Shown: positions 1 to 8,164, numbered from the stretch's first letter. The stretch: 64,000 nt of DNA from Chitinophagales bacterium (GCA_023957245.1 JAMLHJ010000008.1:62001-126000); one strand, 5' to 3'. Made by a program: numbers and translations. Notes: generated by a model from the sequence alone, not told the origin.

Positions 1-504
1 TTTTGCATCTACTGATTTTACATAAGTCTGTAATAAATCATTATGAAACAATTCATGCCCCCAAACATATAAGACTTTTGTTTTCTCTAGGCTTGCATCA
101 TCCATTTTTTTCTGCATGAGTCCGATAGAATCTTGCAGCACTCTCATTCTTGCAGTCTGAGAATACAACATATCAAATAAGCCTTCAGAGCTACTCAAAT
201 CAAATCCTGCTGTAGGATTCACATCACCTGCTGTAGGAGCTGCAATAGCTGCTGGAGCTTTTGTTGAAGATGGAGGAGTTGGTTTGCCTTTTTCATCCAA
301 ATTTTCTTGACTACCCATCAACAATTTCAATGTATTTTGATCAAGTCCCATCATAGAAGATTGATTTACATTGGGTAGCTGTCCCATCATTTTGGACGGG
401 CTGAGCATGTTGGTAATTTGATTGAGATTAATTCCGCTTACTTGAGCTTGTGCTGTAAATAGTAAGGATGTAATAAAAATTGCTGATGCAATTAGTTTTT
501 TCAT
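1..504 (-). CDS. Probable SLBB polysaccharide-export protein, N-terminal part (cut by window edge)
   Basis: The frame runs from an ATG at 504 off the left edge, so only 168 N-terminal residues are visible. It begins with a Sec signal peptide (MKKLIASAIFITSLLFTAQA, cleavage after AQA). A low-complexity Pro/Ala/Thr stretch follows, then a helical segment and the motif VWGHELFHNDLLQTY. That motif resembles the segment just before the poly_export domain in Bacteroidota Wza-like SLBB proteins ('G..lF.n..l'), which form outer-membrane channels for polysaccharide export. The diagnostic export and SLBB domains would lie outside the window, so the family call is inference. The open frame and signal peptide are seen directly. 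It is alone on its strand here: the next gene rightwards ends in its own terminator. Confidence 0.5.
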   Translation of the reverse strand, partial: MKKLIASAIFITSLLFTAQAQVSGINLNQITNMLSPSKMMGQLPNVNQSSMMGLDQNTLKLLMGSQENLDEKGKPTPPSSTKAPAAIAAPTAGDVNPTAGFDLSSSEGLFDMLYSQTARMRVLQDSIGLMQKKMDDASLEKTKVLYVWGHELFHNDLLQTYVKSVDAK

Positions 505-522
505 TAGAAATATTTAATGGTG

Positions 523-530
523 CAAAGGTA
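523..530 (-). promoter_or_regulatory. Putative -7 promoter element for the SLBB-like gene
   Basis: Read on the minus strand this is TACCTTTG, a match to the Bacteroidota -7 consensus TAnnTTTG. It lies 18 nt upstream of the ATG at 504 and downstream of the terminator of the preceding gene. No convincing TTTG box is seen at the expected -33 spacing. Confidence 0.4.
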
Positions 531-570
531 ATAAAATACTTTTCCTATTTAGATAATATCCCTTAAAGAT

Positions 571-602
571 AAAAAAAATGGGCTGCACGTTGCAACCCAT
601 TT
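571..602 (-). terminator. Rho-independent terminator of the OmpA-family gene
   Basis: On the minus strand a 12-bp stem (AAATGGGTTGCA with TGCAGCCCATTT, one U-G pair) closes a 3-nt loop and is followed by a run of Ts. It begins about 20 nt after the OmpA-family stop codon. Confidence 0.85.
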
Positions 603-622
603 CTATTTTAAAGAATTTTTAA

Positions 623-2122
623 CTAATTCACAATTGTGATTTCAACTCTTCTATTCAATTGATGTTGTTGTTCTTTAGTAGCGTTTTTGACCATATTGTC
701 AGCTTCACCATAATATGAACCTACAAATCTATCTCTAGCGATACCATAAGTATTGACTAAGTAGTTGATAACTGCATCTGTTCTTCTTTCAGAAAGACCT
801 ATATTATATTTTTCACTAGCTCTTACGTCAGTATAACCTTTGATGTTCATTTTCACTTCTGGGAATCTCAACATATAGTTAGCCACTTGGTACAATTCAG
901 GAATTTCACTTGTTCTGATATTAGATTTGTCTAAGTCAAAGAATACAATTGAGAAGAACCATCCAGAGATTTGAGTTTTCACTTCAGTAGATACCAATTC
1001 TTTTATTTGGTTAATCATATCTGGAGTCAATCCGTCTTGTCTAACATTTACACCATCTTTAATAGGTAACATTGGAGAAGAGAAAGGTTCTGGATCTTTA
1101 TGATCAGGAATACCATCACCATCGCTATCTACAGTTCTACCGTGAGTATCTACGATAGCTCCTTCTTCAGTTTCTGGTTCCCAATCCAACTCATCAATAA
1201 CACCATCATTATCAGCATCTTTAACTGTGTACAAGTTTGCCAATTTAGCATCTGTATTTGTCATATAAGATTCCAATGAATTCACCCACTCTAAATGTTC
1301 TTTTTGAGTTTCTTTGCTACCAAATTTATAAGTAAAGTTAGCGTTTACATAAGCATACTTATCAAATCTACCTGTCTTACGGCTATCTAATACCAAAGCA
1401 TCTAATTTATCACCGTTAGTCAAGTTATATTGACCTTCTACTCCGATATCAAATTTTGTATTGATTTTGTATTTCACACCTAATGCCATAGGAACAACAA
1501 TTTCTGTTGTTTTATTGGTAAACCCTCTCATATATTTATATGGTTGAGGATGTTTGTCATTTTCTAGGTTGTATAATTTAGAATCGAAGAAAATCATACC
1601 AATACCTACTTTACCATAAGCAGAGAATTTTCTTTCATTCAAAGGTCTTCCTTCTTTATTTGCTCTGATATATCTATTTAGTCCAACGAACATGTTAGAG
1701 AAATTGATATAAAGATTCAAACTTGGCTGATGGAATAATGTTTTGAAATAGAAAGGATCTTTAAAACCCATTTGTAAGAATGTGGTTTTATCTTGATATC
1801 CTGCTTTCAAAGGTCTAGATGTACCTTGTAATTTACCAAAAGTATAATCAGCAGTTAAACCAAATACTCCTCCGAACATTCTTGTTACAGATCCACCCAA
1901 GCCATATTGAACATCTGCTTTCGGTCTTTTAATATTGATAAAGTCATAAGAACGGACATCAGTAAATGGTCTTGTTGCACCAGCGTGAACAGTTACTGAA
2001 TAATTTTTCAAAATTTTATCCGTTTGGATTCCCTCAGCTTGTGAAGACAGGGGGAAGCTAAGTAGTCCAAGACTTAAAAAGCTAAGTCCTACTTTTGCAT
2101 GTTTCGAGTTGAATATCTTCAT
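623..2122 (-). CDS. OmpA-family outer-membrane protein with calcium-binding linker
   Basis: This is an outer-membrane protein that should anchor the envelope to peptidoglycan. From the ATG at 2122 it has 499 residues: a Sec signal peptide (SLGLLSFPLSSQA), a predicted beta-barrel of about 250 residues, an acidic linker with two thrombospondin-3-like calcium motifs (DADNDGVID and DSDGDGIPD), and a C-terminal OmpA domain. The OmpA domain carries the peptidoglycan-binding signature GYTDVRASEKYNIGLSERR and ends NRRVEITIVN. A longer reading from a TTG at 2164 was rejected because a TAAATTTG promoter element overlaps it and the shorter start gives a clean signal peptide. Such proteins are common and abundant in Bacteroidota. 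I cannot tie this one to gliding or T9SS from sequence alone. Confidence 0.9.
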   Translation of the reverse strand: MKIFNSKHAKVGLSFLSLGLLSFPLSSQAEGIQTDKILKNYSVTVHAGATRPFTDVRSYDFINIKRPKADVQYGLGGSVTRMFGGVFGLTADYTFGKLQGTSRPLKAGYQDKTTFLQMGFKDPFYFKTLFHQPSLNLYINFSNMFVGLNRYIRANKEGRPLNERKFSAYGKVGIGMIFFDSKLYNLENDKHPQPYKYMRGFTNKTTEIVVPMALGVKYKINTKFDIGVEGQYNLTNGDKLDALVLDSRKTGRFDKYAYVNANFTYKFGSKETQKEHLEWVNSLESYMTNTDAKLANLYTVKDADNDGVIDELDWEPETEEGAIVDTHGRTVDSDGDGIPDHKDPEPFSSPMLPIKDGVNVRQDGLTPDMINQIKELVSTEVKTQISGWFFSIVFFDLDKSNIRTSEIPELYQVANYMLRFPEVKMNIKGYTDVRASEKYNIGLSERRTDAVINYLVNTYGIARDRFVGSYYGEADNMVKNATKEQQHQLNRRVEITIVN

Positions 2123-2161
2123 AAATAACATTATTAGGTTTAATATAAGATTCGTGTAGCG

Positions 2162-2169
2162 CAAATTTA
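2162..2169 (-). promoter_or_regulatory. Putative -7 promoter element for the OmpA-family gene
   Basis: TAAATTTG on the minus strand, 39 nt upstream of the chosen ATG at 2122. It overlaps the alternative TTG start at 2164, which argues for the shorter protein. The -33 region has no clear TTTG. Confidence 0.45.
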
Positions 2170-2313
2170 TAATAATGTTTCGTAATTTGTAACACTATAC
2201 ACAGTATTTTTATTTAAAAAACTAAGAAGTAATTGTTAAATTTAACATTTTCGTCATTTTTCAGCCCAAAACACGCTATATCTTTATTTTTTTTTACTCA
2301 TTATTAATCTCTT

Positions 2314-3666
2314 ATGCACTATTCCAACGATTTAACAAATACCATAGTAGCACTCTCAACTCCTAATGGTATAGGAGCAATCGCTGTAATTAGAATGTCT
2401 GGAAAGGAGACTTTCCCAATAATTAACAAATGCTTCAAAGGTGGAAAAATAGAAAAATCTGGAAAACCCACTATATTATATGGTCATATTTATGATCAAA
2501 ATATTCAAATAGACGAAGTAGTTCTCTCTTGTTTCTGGGCACCAAAATCTTATACTAAAGAAGATACTGTAGAAATTTCTTGCCATGGCTCTGTTTTGAT
2601 TCAAAGAAAAATTATTGCTTTACTGCTCAAATTAGGTGCACGTCTTGCTCTACCTGGAGAATATACACAAAGAGCATTTCTCAATGGAAGATTTAATCTT
2701 CTTCAAGCTGAAGCTGTTGCTGATGTCATTGCCAGCGAATCTGAAGCACAACTCCAACTTGCACTTCATCAATTGAAAGGGGGAGTATCTGGCAAATTGA
2801 AAGATATGCGAACTCAATTACTCGACCTTACTTCTTTATTAGAACTAGAATTGGATTTCGGTGAAGAAGATGTCGAATTTGCCAATAGAGACCAACTCAA
2901 ATCTACTGTTCTCTCTATCCATAAAGAGGTCACTCAACTCAGTGCAACCTTCCAATATGGTAATGCAATAAAAAATGGTATTGGCGTTGCGATTATTGGA
3001 CCTCCCAATGTGGGCAAGAGTACACTACTCAATAATTTCTTAGAAGAAGATAAAGCTATCGTTTCTGATATTGCTGGCACCACTAGAGATGTGATTGAAG
3101 ATACTATGGTGATTGAGGGTGTTTTATTCAGATTTATAGATACGGCAGGTATCCGTGAAACTGACGACCATGTAGAAGCTCTCGGCATACAACGCTCCAA
3201 GCAAATGATTCAAAAGGCACAAATTATTCTTCTCTTATATGATAATTCAGTTGGGAAGTATTATATAGAAGATATTATTTCTGAAATCCATCTATCTAAT
3301 AAACCTTTTTTATTAGTAAAAAATAAATCTGATAAGTCTTCCGAAGCAATGTTTGATAATGAATTATCGATTTCAGCTTTACATCATTCCAATGTAGATC
3401 TCCTTAAAGAAAAGCTTATTGAGTTGAGTGGCACGACTGCAAGCCCTCTTGATGTTACGGTGAGCAATATTAGACACTATGAAGCACTCAGACAATCTGC
3501 TCAATCTCTCAACAATGTTCTTGAGGGTATGGAAGCACATCTTACTTTGGAATTGATCGCACAAGAACTCCGTAGTGCTATATATTATATAGGTAGTATC
3601 ACAGGAGAGATTACTCCTGACGACATATTAGGAAACATATTTAGTAAGTTTTGTATCGGAAAGTGA
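2314..3666 (+). CDS. mnmE: tRNA modification GTPase MnmE
   Basis: MnmE, with MnmG, makes the 5-carboxymethylaminomethyl group on U34 of tRNAs that read NNA/NNG codons, using GTP and methylene-tetrahydrofolate. The 450-residue protein has the expected three parts: an N-terminal folate-binding domain (TIVALSTPNGIGAIAVIRMSG), a helical domain, and an inserted G domain. The P-loop is GPPNVGKST at residues 229-237, switch II includes DTAGIRETDD, and NKSD is the guanine-specificity motif. It ends with the family's invariant FCIGK, including the Cys needed for modification, so it is complete even though a toxin-antitoxin module starts 134 bp later. It is transcribed away from the OmpA gene. Confidence 0.97.
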   Translation: MHYSNDLTNTIVALSTPNGIGAIAVIRMSGKETFPIINKCFKGGKIEKSGKPTILYGHIYDQNIQIDEVVLSCFWAPKSYTKEDTVEISCHGSVLIQRKIIALLLKLGARLALPGEYTQRAFLNGRFNLLQAEAVADVIASESEAQLQLALHQLKGGVSGKLKDMRTQLLDLTSLLELELDFGEEDVEFANRDQLKSTVLSIHKEVTQLSATFQYGNAIKNGIGVAIIGPPNVGKSTLLNNFLEEDKAIVSDIAGTTRDVIEDTMVIEGVLFRFIDTAGIRETDDHVEALGIQRSKQMIQKAQIILLLYDNSVGKYYIEDIISEIHLSNKPFLLVKNKSDKSSEAMFDNELSISALHHSNVDLLKEKLIELSGTTASPLDVTVSNIRHYEALRQSAQSLNNVLEGMEAHLTLELIAQELRSAIYYIGSITGEITPDDILGNIFSKFCIGK

Positions 3667-3735
3667 TTTGGCAGTGTAAAAAACAGACTTCTTTCCATTA
3701 AACAGATAAAGCCTATTAAAAAAATACATTTATTA

Positions 3736-3792
3736 TGTAAAAATAAAAGTAGATAATCGATTTATTTCCGATTATTTGTATTTATTTTTACA
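3736..3792 (+). promoter_or_regulatory. Long imperfect inverted repeat: likely AbiEi operator
   Basis: Two 24-nt arms (3736-3759 and 3769-3792) form an inverted repeat separated by 9 nt and match at 20 of 24 positions. The outer 12 bases (TGTAAAAATAAA / TTTATTTTTACA) and inner 7 (ATAATCG / CGATTAT) are perfect. The right arm ends 8 nt before the antitoxin GTG. Near-consensus -7 elements (TACATTTA) sit just left of the left arm (3725-3732) and overlap the right arm (3789-3796). In characterised AbiE systems the AbiEi antitoxin binds a pair of long inverted repeats in its own promoter and represses the operon. The same arrangement here makes autoregulation the likely role. The repeat is seen directly; binding is inferred. 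Confidence 0.75.
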
Positions 3793-3800
3793 TTTACATA

Positions 3801-4430
3801 GTGAATATTGAAGCTTTAATCCAGAAATATGCTGCACACCCGATTCCTCATCAGGTGCTAATAAGTCTTTTGGAAGAATATAAAAGACCTAATGATAAAA
3901 TTCATTCTCTCATAAATGAGGGAAAACTAATTTCATTGAAGAAAGGTTTATACGTTTGGAATAGCGATTCTTTGCCTGAGAGCTTTAGCATTGCGAATAT
4001 TCTTTACGCCCCGAGTTATATTTCTTTGGAATCGGCATTGTCATTTTACGGATTAATTCCAGAACGTGTTTTTTCAATAAGTTCAATGACGTTCAAGACT
4101 TCAAAAAAATTCTCAAACTCACTCGGTAACTTCGAATATATCAAAATTCCAACACCATATTATTCATTTGGAATAAAAAGAATTTCGATCAGAGATGGGC
4201 AATTTTCTTTAATGGCAACCGCAGAAAAAGCCTTGATGGATAAAGTCATCACAACACATGGCACCAACATTAGAAGTGAAATATCTGCTCAAAAATATTT
4301 GTTCGAAAATCTAAGAATGGAGGGAGAGCAACTGAAGGGCTTCAATACCAAAGGAATGAGAACTTGGATAGAGTTTGCCCCTAAAAAAGAATCTTTGTTG
4401 ATTGTTATAAAAGCTATAGAAAATTTATGA
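3801..4430 (+). CDS. AbiEi-family antitoxin / transcriptional repressor
   Basis: This is the antitoxin half of a type IV (AbiE-type) toxin-antitoxin or abortive-infection pair. The 209-residue protein starts at GTG. Residues 1-53 form a winged-helix DNA-binding domain (PNDKIHSLINEGKLISLKKG then LYVW). The AbiEi core follows: SYISLESALSFYGLIPE at 72-88 and ATAEKALMDKV near 149-159 are family hallmarks. In this family the N-terminal domain represses the operon and the C-terminal domain counteracts the toxin without stable binding. It lies directly behind the long inverted repeat and overlaps the toxin gene by ATGA (4427-4430), giving translational coupling. No phage genes are near, so a role in phage defence is inferred from family only. 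Confidence 0.92.
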   Translation: MNIEALIQKYAAHPIPHQVLISLLEEYKRPNDKIHSLINEGKLISLKKGLYVWNSDSLPESFSIANILYAPSYISLESALSFYGLIPERVFSISSMTFKTSKKFSNSLGNFEYIKIPTPYYSFGIKRISIRDGQFSLMATAEKALMDKVITTHGTNIRSEISAQKYLFENLRMEGEQLKGFNTKGMRTWIEFAPKKESLLIVIKAIENL

Positions 4431-5281
4431 TACAAGATTGGATAGCAGAATATCAACCCAAAACTGCCGATGATTACAAACAAGCATTGCGCGAAATAAT
4501 GCAACAATTGGCGCTAGCAGGATTATCTCGTGGAGGTTTTTTTTCGAAGGCTGCATTTTACGGAGGCACTGCTTTGAGGATTTTTTATGGGCTTGATCGA
4601 TTCTCGGAGGATTTGGACTTTTCTTTGTTGCAAGAAGATGGAAATTTCGATTTGGAGTATTATCTCAAGTTTATTGAGGATGATTTTTTGGCTCAAGGTA
4701 TGGTTGTTACCATCAAAACAAAACATAAATCGGTAACCTCTGCCATAGAATCTGCATTTCTAAAGTCAGAGACTTTTTGGGGCGAACTCATTTTGGAAAC
4801 TTCGGTTCCAGGATTAGGAATCAAACAAAATATAGGGTTAAAAATAAAAATTGAAGTAGATACAAAACCACCTTTAGGTTTTGAGACAGAAGAAAAATTG
4901 CTTTTAAAACCTTATTCATTTTATGTGAAATGTTTTGTGCTAGAAGATCTATTTGCAGGTAAAATGCATGCTTTACTTTTCAGAAAATGGGGGAATAATG
5001 TTAAAGGCCGTGATTGGTACGACCTAGAATGGTATATTAGAAAAGGCGTCAATTTGAATCTTCAGCACTTTTTATCAAGAGCTAAAGATAGTTCTGACTG
5101 GAAAAATGAGACTATTTCTGAAATAGAGTTCATAGACTTGCTAACAAAACGGATTGAAAATTTGAATATTGTAATTGCTAAGAAAGATGTAGAAAGATTC
5201 ATTCATCATCCAAAAGGATTGAATATCTGGTCTAAACAGTATTTTTTAGATCTAATTAAAATGCTAAAAATAAAAGAATAG
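4427..5281 (+). CDS. AbiEii-family nucleotidyltransferase toxin
   Basis: This is the toxin half of the AbiE-type pair, a DNA-polymerase-beta-fold nucleotidyltransferase. In related toxins such enzymes transfer nucleotides to RNA, probably tRNA, and stop growth. All four motifs of the family are visible in the 284 residues: GGTAL at 46-50, the metal-binding SEDLDF with D62 and D64, a third carboxylate in KIEVD (D145), and the C-terminal K179...R186...KGRDWYDLEW block at 194-202. Nothing is missing, so the enzyme should be active. The start overlaps the antitoxin stop (ATGA). Downstream there is a 329-bp gene-free gap before a convergent gene, so the pair forms a self-contained two-gene unit. 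Confidence 0.92.
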   Translation: MIQDWIAEYQPKTADDYKQALREIMQQLALAGLSRGGFFSKAAFYGGTALRIFYGLDRFSEDLDFSLLQEDGNFDLEYYLKFIEDDFLAQGMVVTIKTKHKSVTSAIESAFLKSETFWGELILETSVPGLGIKQNIGLKIKIEVDTKPPLGFETEEKLLLKPYSFYVKCFVLEDLFAGKMHALLFRKWGNNVKGRDWYDLEWYIRKGVNLNLQHFLSRAKDSSDWKNETISEIEFIDLLTKRIENLNIVIAKKDVERFIHHPKGLNIWSKQYFLDLIKMLKIKE

Positions 5282-5610
5282 TTGTACCACTTTTATGCAT
5301 CTTATGCTTCATAAAATACCATAAATAAAACAAAATTTACATTCTGTATAGGAAGGTAATTTACTTTCTTTTGTTATATAAGCACTTGCCTTTCATATAT
5401 TTTTATTAATTTCCACTTCTCTTATTTGTTGCATTTGTAAGTTAAATTCAGCAAATCCAGGTGGAAGAAGTACTCATTATGAGTTAAAGATAGAGTTTCA
5501 AAATAGCCTATTTCTTACCTAAAAACGTATAATTTCGCAACTTTGGGCACATATTTACCCAATTGGCGATTGTTAAAGAAGCAGTTAAACGAGTTGCCGT
5601 TGTAAAGAAT
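5282..5610. other. Gene-free gap after the AbiE module
   Basis: These 329 bp contain no credible coding region. A plus-strand frame opens around 5535 but runs antisense into the SDR gene and matches nothing I recognise. No tRNA, terminator with a U-tract, terminal inverted repeat or target-site duplication was found, so there is no direct sign of how the module arrived. Confidence 0.5.
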
Positions 5611-6291
5611 TTATCTATTCCACTCCTCACTTACCAATATTTCCACTTGGTCTGAATTTATAAACCTTTCAATAATCTGAGCAATTTTTTCAGGAGATTC
5701 CCATTTGCTAAAATCTGCATGGGGCATATCAATCCTATTTTGAGGTGTATCGATAATACTTGGCATAACAATGTGAGCAAAAACATTATCCTTCTTGTGT
5801 TCAGATTCAATTAAATATGCCAATTGTATTAGCATAGATTTAGACAAGGTATAGGCTGCAACACCTTTCGAGTGCAAAGGATATCGAGCCGAAGCAGCAC
5901 CAATCAAAAATATGTTTCCCTTTTTTTGATGAACCATTTGAGCAACGACTGAACGTGATAAATGATAAGCTGTTGCAAAATTCAAATCTATCTGTTGGCG
6001 AACTTTTTGTATTGTAGTATCCAAGAAATTGCCCATTACAAAGCCTCCTGCTGTATGAACCAATACGTCTATCGTAGAATATTTTTCAACAATATCAATC
6101 ACAACTTCCTGAACATCAGCCTCATTAGATAAATCAACAACAAATTCATCATAATTGGAATGTTCTGAAACAGGCAAATGACCTTGACGAACAAGCCCAA
6201 CGACTTTCCAACCCTGAGTAAGAAAATATTCTGATACACTTCTGCCTAAATTTCCATTTGCACCGCTGACAACTATTGTTTTAAAATTCAT
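5611..6291 (-). CDS. Short-chain dehydrogenase/reductase (SDR)
   Basis: A cytoplasmic NAD(P)-dependent oxidoreductase of the classical SDR family, 226 residues, slightly short for the family. It has the Rossmann glycine motif as SGANGNLG (residues 9-16) and the structural NAG motif as HTAGG. The catalytic Ser lies in GAASARY and the active-site YxxxK is YTLSK. The substrate cannot be told from sequence. It starts 15 bp after the stop of a DUF2306-like membrane protein, so the two probably form an operon. Together with the AbiE pair they occupy a stretch between widely conserved genes that looks accessory. Confidence 0.88.
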   Translation of the reverse strand: MNFKTIVVSGANGNLGRSVSEYFLTQGWKVVGLVRQGHLPVSEHSNYDEFVVDLSNEADVQEVVIDIVEKYSTIDVLVHTAGGFVMGNFLDTTIQKVRQQIDLNFATAYHLSRSVVAQMVHQKKGNIFLIGAASARYPLHSKGVAAYTLSKSMLIQLAYLIESEHKKDNVFAHIVMPSIIDTPQNRIDMPHADFSKWESPEKIAQIIERFINSDQVEILVSEEWNR

Positions 6292-6306
6292 TATTTATGT
6301 TTTAGT

Positions 6307-6807
6307 TCAATGATGATTTATATAATGATTAACATATCGTTGATAGATATTCAATCTTTGAAAAATAAAATTTATTATTAAAAATAACAACATTATCACC
6401 CCCACTATCTTCAATTGGTGAGGATAATCTTCAAATATTCTTAATAAACCAATTTCAATAACACATACATAACTCAGGAGCATCCACCTAAAATGCCCCA
6501 ACCAATTCTGCTTCAATAAATTTAAAACAGACTTTCTCGTGCTATAAGCCAATAAAATACCCAACAAAATGAAAAATACTTTCAAATTGATTAAAGTCTG
6601 AAACAAACCTATAAACATTGTACTTGGAGCAATAAAAAAGAAGGAAAACAACACATAAATATTGCCTAATAAAGAATGGAACCTTTTATCCTTTTTGAAC
6701 AAACATGGTAAAGATTGCAGAATGCCAATTATAAATACACAGACAAGAGTAATATTCATTAATATTTCTACTTGATTCAATATACTACCCATTCTAGTCA
6801 ATTCCAT
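6307..6807 (-). CDS. DUF2306-like integral membrane protein
   Basis: A 166-residue hydrophobic protein with about four or five predicted membrane helices. The pattern FHSLLGNIYVLFSFFFIAPS followed by LGHFRWMLLSYVCVIEIG matches the DUF2306 layout, in which histidines and the WM..SY motif flank helices. The function of that family is not established. The start at 6807 is the ATG that keeps the N-terminal MELTRMGS; an internal ATG at residue 17 (MNITLVCVF) would place the first membrane helix at the N-terminus and is also possible. It is probably co-transcribed with the SDR gene 15 bp downstream. Confidence 0.6.
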   Translation of the reverse strand: MELTRMGSILNQVEILMNITLVCVFIIGILQSLPCLFKKDKRFHSLLGNIYVLFSFFFIAPSTMFIGLFQTLINLKVFFILLGILLAYSTRKSVLNLLKQNWLGHFRWMLLSYVCVIEIGLLRIFEDYPHQLKIVGVIMLLFLIINFIFQRLNIYQRYVNHYINHH

Positions 6808-6895
6808 AATAATATCTCTCTCAAAAAACTATTCTCATGATTGAAAGTAGTGTTGAATTTAAAAAAATATAAGATAATAGCTCAATCGAAAATTG

Positions 6896-6903
6896 TAAAT
6901 TTG
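6896..6903 (+). promoter_or_regulatory. Putative -7 element just before the start codon
   Basis: TAAATTTG matches TAnnTTTG and ends 4 nt before the ATG at 6908. If used, transcription would start at or next to the start codon, giving a leaderless mRNA. There is no clear -33 box, so a chance match is possible. Confidence 0.3.
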
Positions 6904-6907
6904 AAAT

Positions 6908-8164
6908 ATGCAAAAGCTATTTGTACTTATTTTTTTCAGTGTATGGACATCAATGTCTTATGCTTCTTATACGCTTATTCCAATGGATGAGACGCAAAGC
7001 AATCATTTGAAAGCGTATGGGATTGCTTATTTAGCTTTAGAAAAAGGAGTAGATGTAGATTGGCTTTTAAATTACAAAGGAGGCAGCTTTGCATTAAAAT
7101 CTTCTCCAATTATTGAAAAAGAATGTATCATCCGAGGTGTGAAATTTCAAACTATTGCAGATGCTACAATGACTGCAATATTATCAGAAATCGCTCAACC
7201 TGAGGAGAATATGGATGCAGTAAGATTGGAGAAGGCACCAAAAATTGCTGTTTACAGTCCTCCAGGAAAACTGCCATGGGACGACGCAGTTACTCTGGTT
7301 TTGACTTATGCAGAAATTCCTTATACCGTTATTTATGATACAGAGATTTTAGAAAATAAATTGGCACTTTATGACTGGCTACATTTGCATCATGAAGATT
7401 TTACAGGTCAATATGGAAAATTTTATGCTTCATTTCACAATGCACCTTGGTATATCCAACAACAAAAAGATGCGGAACAATTGGCAAAAAAATTAGGTTT
7501 CGACAAAGTCTCTCAAGAAAAATTGGCTGTTTCAAAAAAGATAAAAGAATTCGTTGTAGGCGGAGGATTTATGTTTGCAATGTGTTCAGCAACAGACTCT
7601 TATGATATTGCTTTGTCTGCTGAGGGAGTGGATATTTGTCATCAGGTTTACGATGGAGACGCTGCAGATCCACAAGCACAACAAAAGTTGGATTTTTCGA
7701 AAACATTTGCTTTTGAAAATTTCAAACTGAGTATGAATCCAATGGAATATGAATATTCAGATATTGATGTAGCACCTATACGTCCAATGGAAGAAAGATT
7801 GGATTTTTTCAGTCTTTTTGAATTTTCAGCCAAATGGGATCCAGTACCTTCCATGTTGACACAGAACCATACCAATCTAGTGAAAGGATTTATGGGACAA
7901 ACGACAGCTTTCAAGAAAAGAGTGATAAAAAAAGATGTCCTTATCATGGGTGAAAATAAAGCTCTTGATGAAGCAAAATATTTACATGGCGAATTGGGGA
8001 AAGGCACTTGGACTTTTTATGGTGGGCATGACCCAGAAGACTATCGCCATTTGGTTGGTGACCCAGCAACCGACCTCAACCTCCACCCTAATTCCCCTGG
8101 TTATCGACTGATTCTCAATAATATATTATTTCCTGCAGCTAAGAAAAAAGAAAGGAAAACTTGA
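6908..8164 (+). CDS. Conserved secreted Bacteroidota protein, often misnamed 'asparagine synthetase B'
   Basis: A 418-residue protein with a Sec signal peptide (MQKLFVLIFFSVWTSMSYA) and an N-terminal ASYTLIPMDETQSNHLKAYG segment. From memory, Bacteroidota homologues with this beginning are annotated asparagine synthetase B. Nothing here supports that activity: there is no N-terminal catalytic Cys, no glutaminase domain and no ATP-pyrophosphatase SGGxDS loop. The middle (IAVYSPPGKLPWDDAVTLVL, VGGGFMFAMCSATDSYD) looks like a flavodoxin-like or class-I-amidotransferase-like fold. The C-terminal part has GTWTFYGGHDPEDYRH. The product is probably periplasmic or exported and its role is unknown. 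It stands alone between divergent and convergent neighbours. Confidence 0.7.
   Translation: MQKLFVLIFFSVWTSMSYASYTLIPMDETQSNHLKAYGIAYLALEKGVDVDWLLNYKGGSFALKSSPIIEKECIIRGVKFQTIADATMTAILSEIAQPEENMDAVRLEKAPKIAVYSPPGKLPWDDAVTLVLTYAEIPYTVIYDTEILENKLALYDWLHLHHEDFTGQYGKFYASFHNAPWYIQQQKDAEQLAKKLGFDKVSQEKLAVSKKIKEFVVGGGFMFAMCSATDSYDIALSAEGVDICHQVYDGDAADPQAQQKLDFSKTFAFENFKLSMNPMEYEYSDIDVAPIRPMEERLDFFSLFEFSAKWDPVPSMLTQNHTNLVKGFMGQTTAFKKRVIKKDVLIMGENKALDEAKYLHGELGKGTWTFYGGHDPEDYRHLVGDPATDLNLHPNSPGYRLILNNILFPAAKKKERKT

Noticed and set aside
2314..3666. Possible truncation of mnmE by insertion of the toxin-antitoxin module
   Set aside because: The protein ends with the invariant FCIGK at normal length, so the gene is complete.
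5535..5672. Open frame in the post-AbiE gap that might be a gene remnant
   Set aside because: It runs antisense into the SDR gene, has no start context and matches no family I recognise.
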